From the NCBI RefSeq assembly GCF_900116005.1, contig NZ_FOYI01000012.1:1-64000 (forward strand): a stretch of 64,000 nucleotides of DNA, given 5' to 3'. The notes under the pieces were generated by a model that ran no database searches, had not been told where the DNA came from, and was given only the letters and a program-made list of their open reading frames with translations. Positions within the stretch are counted from its first letter, which is position 1, and each line of letters begins with the position of its first letter. Shown piece after piece: positions 58,586-64,000 of this stretch. The translations under genes were made by a program, and so were the position numbers. The DNA comes from Poseidonocella sedimentorum (GTDB lineage Bacteria; Pseudomonadota; Alphaproteobacteria; Rhodobacterales; Rhodobacteraceae).

Positions 58586-59020
58586 TCAGAAGCCCATGAT
58601 CATCCCTTGAAGCGCGTCTTTTTCCATGGCCAGCTCCGAGAGCCGCGCCTTGACCACGTCGCCCAGGGTGATCAGCCCTACAAGCTGGCCGCCCTCGACC
58701 ACCGGCATGTGGCGGAACCGCCCCTCCGTCATGCGCGCGAGGATCGCATCGGCCAGATCGTCGCGCGCGCAGGTCTGCAGATCGCGCGTCATCATCTCGT
58801 CGACGGACCAACCCAGACAGACCGCGCCGCGCGCCGCCAGCGCCCGGACGATGTCGCGCTCCGACAGGATCCCCTCCGCGCGGGTGCCATCGGTGGAAAT
58901 GACCACCGTCCCGATGCGGCGCTCGGCGAGGATCGTCGCGGCGTCCGAAACCAGCGTTCCGGGCTCCACGGTGACGACCCCGTCATCGCCCTTGGATTTC
59001 AGAATTTGATGGACCAACAT
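58586..59020 (-). CDS. CBS-domain pair protein
   Basis: A 144-residue protein made of two CBS domains, a Bateman module that usually binds adenosyl nucleotides. Domain one spans about residues 8-60 (VEPGTLVSDAATILAERRIGTVVIS, LSERDIVRALAARG) and domain two about 75-130 (RDDLADAILARMTEGRFRHMPV, LVGLITLGDVVKARLSEL). ATG 59020 has GGGAGGAG upstream. The protein has no fused enzyme, so its role, perhaps sensing nucleotide or redox state, is unknown. It is tandem with lysR. Confidence 0.85.
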   Translation of the reverse strand: MLVHQILKSKGDDGVVTVEPGTLVSDAATILAERRIGTVVISTDGTRAEGILSERDIVRALAARGAVCLGWSVDEMMTRDLQTCARDDLADAILARMTEGRFRHMPVVEGGQLVGLITLGDVVKARLSELAMEKDALQGMIMGF

Positions 59021-59076
59021 TAATCGTACTCCTCCCAACCCTTGTGCCTGAAGCCTCGCCGGTGGGCCGGGCCCTG

Positions 59077-59967
59077 TCAAGAATTCCCTTCCCGCAGCGT
59101 CACCTCCCGGCGCAGCCCCTCGCTCAGCGCGGAGGCAAAACGCCCCAGCCGTTCGAGCCGCAGATCATCCACATGGCGCAGCAGGTAATAGCTCCGGCGG
59201 ATCCTCCGGTCTGGCAGGACCGGGACGACCTCGGGCGCGAAGGGCAGCGCGAAATCATGCAGCACCCCAAGCCCGCAGCCCTGCCGGACCCAGTTCATCT
59301 GGACGCTGACCGAGTTGGAGGCGAGGCCGACGCGGTCGATCCCGAACTCCGACAGATAGTCGAGCTCCTTGTCGAAGATCATGTCGGGGATGTAGCCGAC
59401 CATCCGGTGCCCCGCGAGATCCTCCAGCGCCGTGATCGGCCCGTGGCGCGCGAGGTAGTCGCGACTCGCGCCGAGCACGAGGTGATAGTCGGTGATCTTC
59501 TGGACAGCGAGCCGCCCGGCGGTGGGGGCCGAGACGGCGATGGCCAGATCCGCCTCGCGCCGGGTCAGGTTGAAATCGCGCGGCAGGGCGATGATCTGGA
59601 TCTCCAGGTCGGGGTTGTCATCCATGATCGCGGCGCAGACCTGCGGCAGCAGGAAGTTGGCGCATCCGTCGGGCGCGCCGAGCCGGATCAGCCCGGTCAG
59701 CCGGTTGGGATCGCCGCTCACCGCCTCGACCCCGTCCTGCATCGCCTGCTCGACCCGTTCTGCATGGGCTTGCAGCCGCTGGCCGGCGATGGTGAGCGCA
59801 TAGCCCTGGGGCGACTTGGCAAAGAGCGGCACCGCCATCTCCGCCTCCAGCCGGGAAATCCGCCGCCCCACCGTCGCCGGATCGACCCGGAGCGATTTGC
59901 CTGCCGCCGACAGGCTCTCGGCCCGCGCCACCGCGAGGAAAGCTTTCATGTCATCCCAGTTGCGCAT
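59077..59967 (-). CDS. LysR-family regulator, divergent from mmsA
   Basis: A 296-residue LysR-type regulator. The N-terminal winged helix has WDDMKAFLAVARAESLSAAGK and LRVDPATVGRRISRLEAEMAV, followed by an effector domain. It lies divergent from mmsA with a 111-base gap that holds an inverted repeat TTGCA/TGCAA. LysR proteins usually control the divergent gene with a small co-inducer. It probably regulates mmsA; the inducer may be a valine or propionate metabolite, an inference. Confidence 0.9.
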   Translation of the reverse strand: MRNWDDMKAFLAVARAESLSAAGKSLRVDPATVGRRISRLEAEMAVPLFAKSPQGYALTIAGQRLQAHAERVEQAMQDGVEAVSGDPNRLTGLIRLGAPDGCANFLLPQVCAAIMDDNPDLEIQIIALPRDFNLTRREADLAIAVSAPTAGRLAVQKITDYHLVLGASRDYLARHGPITALEDLAGHRMVGYIPDMIFDKELDYLSEFGIDRVGLASNSVSVQMNWVRQGCGLGVLHDFALPFAPEVVPVLPDRRIRRSYYLLRHVDDLRLERLGRFASALSEGLRREVTLREGNS

Positions 59968-59975
59968 CGCCCCTC

Positions 59976-59989
59976 TTGCATTTTTGCAA
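59976..59989. promoter_or_regulatory. LysR-type inverted repeat between lysR and mmsA
   Basis: TTGCA-tttt-TGCAA, a 14-base inverted repeat nine bases upstream of the lysR ATG. A further TGCAA half-site lies at 60027-60031. This fits LysR-family autoregulation plus control of mmsA. Confidence 0.55.
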
Positions 59990-60078
59990 AACCTCTTTGG
60001 GATATTTCCTCTTTAACCGAAAGAAATGCAAGACTAGGGTGCGCCCAACCGAGAAAACCCGGCCCCAGGAGGACCCCT

Positions 60079-61578
60079 ATGCAAGATCTGACCCATTTCA
60101 TCGACGGCGCCCGCGACGCAGGCAGCCCCGAGCGCTATGCCGAGGTGTTCAACCCCGCCACCGGCGAGGTTCAGGCCCGCGTGCCGCTGGCCTCCAAGGC
60201 CGAGATCGACGCCGTGATCGCGCGCGCCGCGGAGGCCCAGGTCGGCTGGGGCGCGACCAACCCGCAGCGCCGCGCCCGCGTCATGATGAAATTCGGCGCG
60301 CTGATCAACGAGCACATGGACGAGCTGGCTGAGCTGGTTAGCCGTGAGCACGGCAAGACCCTGCCCGATGCGCGCGGCGACGTGCAGCGTGGGCTGGAAG
60401 TCGTCGAGGTCTGCATGGGCGCGCCGAGCCAGCTCAAGGGCGAGTACATGAACGGCGGCGGCCCGGGCATTGACCTGTATTCCATGCGCCAGCCCCTCGG
60501 CGTCGTGGCCGGCATCACGCCCTTCAACTTCCCCGCGATGATCCCGCTGTGGAAGATGGCGCCTGCCCTCGCCTGCGGCAACGCGATGATCCTCAAGCCC
60601 TCCGAGCGCTGTCCCTCGACCGCACTGCGCCTGGCCGAACTGCTGCAGGAAGCGGGTCTGCCGGACGGTGTGCTCCAGGTCGTCAACGGCGACAAGGAAG
60701 CGGTGGACGCGCTGCTCGACAACGAGACAATCCAGGCCGTGGGCTTCGTCGGCTCCACCCCGATCGCGCAGTATATCTATGGCCGGGCGGCCGCGAACGG
60801 CAAGCGCGCGCAATGTTTCGGCGGCGCCAAGAACCACATGATCATCATGCCCGACGCAGATCTCGACAAGGCGGCCGACGCGCTGGTGGGCGCGGGTTTC
60901 GGCGCGGCTGGCGAACGCTGCATGGCGATCTCCGTGGCGGTTCCCGTTGGTGAGAAAACGGCCGATGCGCTGATCGAACGACTGGTGCCGCGCATCGAAA
61001 AGCTGAAGGTCGGCCCCTACACCGCCGGCGCGGACGTGGACTACGGCCCCGTCATCACCAAAGCCGCCGAGACGCGCATTCGCGGGCTCATCGACAGCGG
61101 CGTGTCCGAGGGCGCCGATCTGGTGGTCGACGGCCGCGATTTCAGCCTGCAGGGCTACGAGAAGGGGTTCTTCATCGGCCCGTCGATGTTTGACCGCGTC
61201 ACGCCGGACATGGAAATCTACCGCGAGGAGATCTTCGGCCCGGTCCTGACCCAGGTCCGCGCCGCAAGCTACGAGGACGCGCTCAAGCTCACCATGGACA
61301 ACCCCTACGGCAACGGCACCGCGATCTACACCGCCGACGGCGACACCGCGCGCGATTTCGCCAGCCGCGTCAACGTGGGCATGGTCGGGATCAACTTCCC
61401 GATCCCGGTGCCGCTCTCCTACTTCAGCTTCGGCGGCTGGAAGAAATCGGCCTTCGGCGATCTCAACCAATACGGCCCCGACGCGTTCCGGTTCTACACC
61501 CGCACCAAGACCGTGACCGAGCGCTGGTTCTCGGGCATCAAGGACGGCGGCGAGTTCCACTTCAAGCAGATGGACTGA
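60079..61578 (+). CDS. mmsA: Methylmalonate-semialdehyde dehydrogenase (CoA-acylating) MmsA
   Basis: Converts methylmalonate semialdehyde (and malonate semialdehyde) with CoA and NAD to propionyl-CoA or acetyl-CoA, in valine, inositol and propanoate catabolism. The 499-residue ALDH-fold protein has GITPFNFPAMIPLWKMAPAL, and the catalytic Cys in GERCMAISVAV. ATG 60079 follows AGGAGG. It is divergent from lysR and followed by a strong terminator. The open frame upstream is read-through of the intergenic region and lysR antisense. Confidence 0.95.
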   Translation: MQDLTHFIDGARDAGSPERYAEVFNPATGEVQARVPLASKAEIDAVIARAAEAQVGWGATNPQRRARVMMKFGALINEHMDELAELVSREHGKTLPDARGDVQRGLEVVEVCMGAPSQLKGEYMNGGGPGIDLYSMRQPLGVVAGITPFNFPAMIPLWKMAPALACGNAMILKPSERCPSTALRLAELLQEAGLPDGVLQVVNGDKEAVDALLDNETIQAVGFVGSTPIAQYIYGRAAANGKRAQCFGGAKNHMIIMPDADLDKAADALVGAGFGAAGERCMAISVAVPVGEKTADALIERLVPRIEKLKVGPYTAGADVDYGPVITKAAETRIRGLIDSGVSEGADLVVDGRDFSLQGYEKGFFIGPSMFDRVTPDMEIYREEIFGPVLTQVRAASYEDALKLTMDNPYGNGTAIYTADGDTARDFASRVNVGMVGINFPIPVPLSYFSFGGWKKSAFGDLNQYGPDAFRFYTRTKTVTERWFSGIKDGGEFHFKQMD

Positions 61579-61609
61579 CCGCGCGCCCGCGCGCAGAGAC
61601 ATCAAACGC

Positions 61610-61641
61610 AAACGGGCCGGCGCATCTGCACCGGCCCGTTT
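61610..61641. terminator. Bidirectional terminator after mmsA
   Basis: An 11-bp perfect stem AAACGGGCCGG/CCGGCCCGTTT with a ten-base loop. It lies 32 bases past mmsA and faces the convergent lytic transglycosylase gene. Confidence 0.8.
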
Positions 61642-61659
61642 GGCATTGGCCCGCCCGGC

Positions 61660-62274
61660 TTACCGCCCGAGGATCTTGCGCACGTAATCCTGCGTTTCGC
61701 GATAGGGTGGCACGTCGCCGTATTTCTTCACCGCCTGCGGCCCCGCGTTATAGGCCGCAAGGGCCAGCCGCCAGGTGCGGAACTCGCGGTATTGCTCGGC
61801 CAGATAGCGCGCCCCGCCCTCGAGGTTTTCCTCCGGCACAGCCGCGTTCACCCGCAGGTAGCGCGCCGTTCCGGGCATGAGCTGGGCCAACCCGAGCGCC
61901 CCCTTGTGCGACTTCGCCGTGGGGTTCCACCCCGATTCCTGCTGGATCAGCCGCAAATAGAGGTCCTCGGGGATTCCGTGGCGCCGCGCCGCATCCCGCG
62001 CGACCGACAGGTAGATCCCGCGATAGCGCCCCGTATAGGCCGGCGTCGCCCCATTGAGCGAGGGCGTATAGACCGACGGCGGCTGCAGCCGCACCGAGTT
62101 GGCATATTGCGAGGCCGCCCGGTTATCGAGAATGTCCGTCTGCGAGCGAAACAGCATCTGGCGGTTCTTGGTCGAGAGCAGATCCGCCGCCCCCGCCCCG
62201 GGTAGGAGCAGCATTGCCCCCAATACCACCCCTGCCCCCAAAGTCCGGCATCCTGCGCGCCATTGTCCCGACAT
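61660..62274 (-). CDS. Lytic transglycosylase (SLT domain)
   Basis: Peptidoglycan-cleaving enzyme making 1,6-anhydro-muropeptides. The 204-residue precursor has a signal peptide ([19 protein letters not shown]) and the SLT core: catalytic Glu in [28 protein letters not shown], then [19 protein letters not shown] 62274 has GGGGGCAGG adjacent; ATG 62289 has no site. It joins the murein set further left. It is divergent from ssb. Confidence 0.88.
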   Translation of the reverse strand: MSGQWRAGCRTLGAGVVLGAMLLLPGAGAADLLSTKNRQMLFRSQTDILDNRAASQYANSVRLQPPSVYTPSLNGATPAYTGRYRGIYLSVARDAARRHGIPEDLYLRLIQQESGWNPTAKSHKGALGLAQLMPGTARYLRVNAAVPEENLEGGARYLAEQYREFRTWRLALAAYNAGPQAVKKYGDVPPYRETQDYVRKILGR

Positions 62275-62448
62275 CCTGCCCCCGTCCATAGTTTCGTGGC
62301 TCTGCGCGCTCGCGGTTCTCCCGGTCCCCCGCGCGCTCGCGGCACTATACCCGTCCGTCGCGGAATTTCCACATCCCGCGCATGGTATCGCCCCGGCGGG
62401 CTGTGTAACCTGAGCGGAAACACGCCAGACAGATTCGAAAGGAGCATC

Positions 62449-62997
62449 ATGGCAGGCTCGGTCAACAAGGTCATTTTGGTAGGCAACCTGGGGCGCGACC
62501 CCGAGGTGCGCACCTTTCAGAACGGCGGCAAGGTGTGCAACCTGCGCATCGCCACATCCGAAAACTGGAAGGATCGCAACACCGGCGAGCGGCGCGAGCG
62601 CACCGAATGGCATTCGGTGGCGATCTTTTCCGAACCGCTCGCCCGCATCGCCGAGCAGTATTTGCGCAAGGGCTCCAAGGTCTATCTCGAAGGCCAGCTC
62701 GAGACCCGCAAATGGCAGGACCAGTCCGGCCAGGATCGCTATTCCACCGAGGTCGTCCTGCGGCCCTATCGCGGCGAGTTGACGCTGCTTGACGGGCGCG
62801 GCGAAGGCGGCGGGTCGGGCGGCGGCTCCGGGGGCGGTTATGGCGGTAGCGGCGGCGGCTACGGCGGCTCGGACGCGGGCGGCGGCTATGGCGATGACCG
62901 CTTCGGCGATCAGGGCGGCAGCGCCCCGAGCAGTGGCGGCAGCCGTGGTGGCGGCGGCGGCTCCAACTCCGATCTGGACGACGAAATCCCGTTCTGA
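62449..62997 (+). CDS. ssb: Single-stranded DNA-binding protein Ssb
   Basis: OB-fold protein that coats single-stranded DNA in replication and repair. The 182-residue protein has the OB core ([53 protein letters not shown]). A Gly-rich linker from about residue 118 follows, and the conserved acidic tail DDEIPF ends the protein. ATG 62449 follows GAAAGGAG. The linker is Gly/Ser-rich in imperfect repeats, a normal feature. Cognate of the exonuclease VII gene xseA in function only. Confidence 0.96.
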   Translation: MAGSVNKVILVGNLGRDPEVRTFQNGGKVCNLRIATSENWKDRNTGERRERTEWHSVAIFSEPLARIAEQYLRKGSKVYLEGQLETRKWQDQSGQDRYSTEVVLRPYRGELTLLDGRGEGGGSGGGSGGGYGGSGGGYGGSDAGGGYGDDRFGDQGGSAPSSGGSRGGGGGSNSDLDDEIPF

Positions 62998-63072
62998 TCC
63001 CTCAAGGCCCCGGCCGGCGCCAGCGCGCGCCCCGGGGCGCCCCACCCCCCGCGCCATATCTCAAGGATCGCC

Positions 63073-63387
63073 ATGAACAGGATCGGGATCATAATCGCCG
63101 CCGTCATCGTTCTGGTGCCCTTCGCCTCGGTCGCGCTCGGGCTTCGGCTCTATCCGGCCTCGCTGCTCTTCGGCATCCTCGCGCTGATGCTCGCCCCGCT
63201 GGCGATCCACAAGGTGCCAAGCCCGAACTGGTCGGCGGGGCTCCTCGTCGGGCTGGCCTTCTTCGCCAGCTTTCCGGTCAAGAAGCTCGAGATCGTCGGC
63301 GGGCCGGTGCAGGAAGTGCTCTGCACGCTCGCTTACGGCGCGGTCCTGTGGCTCGTGGGGCTGGGTTGGAAGCGGAAATGGTCTTAA
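63073..63387 (+). CDS. Small membrane protein of unknown function
   Basis: A 104-residue protein with three predicted helices (IIIAAVIVLVPFASVALGL, LFGILALMLAPLAIH, VLCTLAYGAVLWLVGLG) and a short Lys/Arg C-terminal tail (WKRKWS). No domain is recognised. It follows ssb on the same strand 75 bases later, and its stop lies inside an inverted repeat. A role is unknown. The start at ATG 63073 has CAAGGA upstream. Confidence 0.65.
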   Translation: MNRIGIIIAAVIVLVPFASVALGLRLYPASLLFGILALMLAPLAIHKVPSPNWSAGLLVGLAFFASFPVKKLEIVGGPVQEVLCTLAYGAVLWLVGLGWKRKWS

Positions 63388-63402
63388 GGTAATACCTTAA
63401 GA
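63382..63402. terminator. AT-rich inverted repeat at the 3' end of the membrane protein gene
   Basis: A 9-bp perfect repeat TCTTAAGGT/ACCTTAAGA spaced by three bases overlaps the stop codon. The 63380-63440 stretch is far richer in A and T than the surrounding DNA and also holds TGATATCA. It could be a weak terminator between convergent genes or a protein-binding site. Confidence 0.4.
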
Positions 63403-63434
63403 ACAGTCCTGATCATATTGATATCAGTAATATA

Positions 63435-64000
63435 TTAATTCGTGAGAGCGTCGCGCAGAAGATCCAGAACAGCGTCACGCGGCACGTCCGATGTCACAAA
63501 AGCCTCCCCGATCCCACGCGCCAGCACGAAGTGCAGCGTTCCGGCCACGACCTTCTTGTCCTGCCCCATAAGGCCGAGCAGCGCCTCTGCATCAGGCAGA
63601 GCGCCGGGAATATCGGCGATGTCGGTTTTCATGCCCATCTCGCGCAGGTGCGCGCGCACGCGGCTCGGCTCCTCCTGTGAGCAAAGCCCCAGCCGCGACG
63701 ACAGCTCATAGGCCAACGCGCAGCCCACCGCCACGCCCTCGCCATGGAGCAGCCGGTCGGAATAGCCCGTCGCGGCCTCCAGCGCATGGCAGAAGGTATG
63801 GCCAAGGTTGAGCAGCGCGCGATCCCCCTGTTCGGTCTCGTCGCGCACGACGATCTCGGCCTTCATCTCGACCGAGCGGCGCACCGCGCGGGCGCGCGCC
63901 GCCGCATCGCCCGCACGCATCGCCGGCCCGTTGACCTCCAGCCATTCGAAAAACGCCGCATCGCCCAGAAGCCCGTATTTCACCACCTCGCCGTAGCCTG
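63435..64000 (-). CDS. aroB: 3-dehydroquinate synthase AroB, C-terminal part
   Basis: Second enzyme of the shikimate pathway, which forms 3-dehydroquinate from DAHP with NAD and a metal. The window holds about 188 residues of the C-terminal part; the frame stays open to the edge. It has GYGEVVKYGLLGD near the edge, then the metal-binding ALLNLGHTFCHALEA and LLHGEGVAVGCALA, both conserved. The 5' end lies outside. In related genomes aroK often precedes it. Convergent with the small membrane gene. Confidence 0.92.
   Translation of the reverse strand, partial: GYGEVVKYGLLGDAAFFEWLEVNGPAMRAGDAAARARAVRRSVEMKAEIVVRDETEQGDRALLNLGHTFCHALEAATGYSDRLLHGEGVAVGCALAYELSSRLGLCSQEEPSRVRAHLREMGMKTDIADIPGALPDAEALLGLMGQDKKVVAGTLHFVLARGIGEAFVTSDVPRDAVLDLLRDALTN

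Overview
The window is high-GC DNA from an alphaproteobacterium, most likely of the Rhodobacterales/Roseobacter group. The evidence is a CckA-type cell-cycle kinase preceded by a CtrA-type box, a bacterial NDUFA12 homologue, a DUF2155 protein next to mlaD, an agl alpha-glucoside transport operon, and the general gene neighbourhood. Nearly everything is dense chromosomal core sequence with short gaps. I see no rRNA, tRNA, CRISPR array, prophage or replication origin. Only the first ~1.7 kb looks accessory: the 5' end of an IS5-type transposase, a truncated integrase-like ORF and a decayed hypothetical ORF.

Layout. 1-1716: mobile-element remnants. 1728-10424: yciB, an EamA transporter, mgtC-like, ftsY, a small secreted protein, xseA, purD and an ABC exporter. 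10639-17988: envelope genes (DUF882 peptidase-like protein, L,D-transpeptidase, lpxD, an acyl carrier protein, a ketoacyl synthase, a LysM protein) and a LOG-family gene. 18152-28298: a sugar regulon, aglEFGAK on the minus strand and aglR, a GH1 glucosidase and glucokinase on the plus strand, with two LacI-type palindromes in the shared control region. 28780-33715: a chemotaxis operon (STAS protein, cheY, cheA, cheW, cheR, cheY, and a small protein with a CheZ/CheT-like DxxxQ motif) that lacks cheB and cheD. 34020-38280: a disordered protein, accBC, aat, DUF2155, mlaD and an NDUFA12 homologue. 38420-40219: a fused FkbM methyltransferase/GT61 glycosyltransferase. 40286-45412: clpX, clpP, a lipoprotein and lon, the last with a heat-shock-type promoter. 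45685-49716: tgt, an outer-membrane barrel and typA. 49816-49972: a possible structured small RNA. 50015-55064: guaB, rsmB-like and cckA in tandem. 55198-64000: an M48 protease, an acyltransferase, coaD, a CBS protein, lysR/mmsA, a lytic transglycosylase, ssb, a small membrane protein and the 3' part of aroB.

How parts work together. The agl block imports and hydrolyses glucosides and phosphorylates the released glucose under one LacI-family repressor. The chemotaxis operon matches, in gene order, the Sinorhizobium-type che operon with some genes missing, and its last gene is a candidate CheY-P phosphatase. ClpXP and Lon are the main cytosolic proteases. LpxD, the dedicated-looking ACP and the ketoacyl synthase probably serve lipid A or other envelope acyl chains, next to peptidoglycan-acting proteins. 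The strongest regulatory signals are the CtrA-type box upstream of cckA, the sigma-32-like promoter of lon, and a third LacI-type palindrome upstream of the L,D-transpeptidase.
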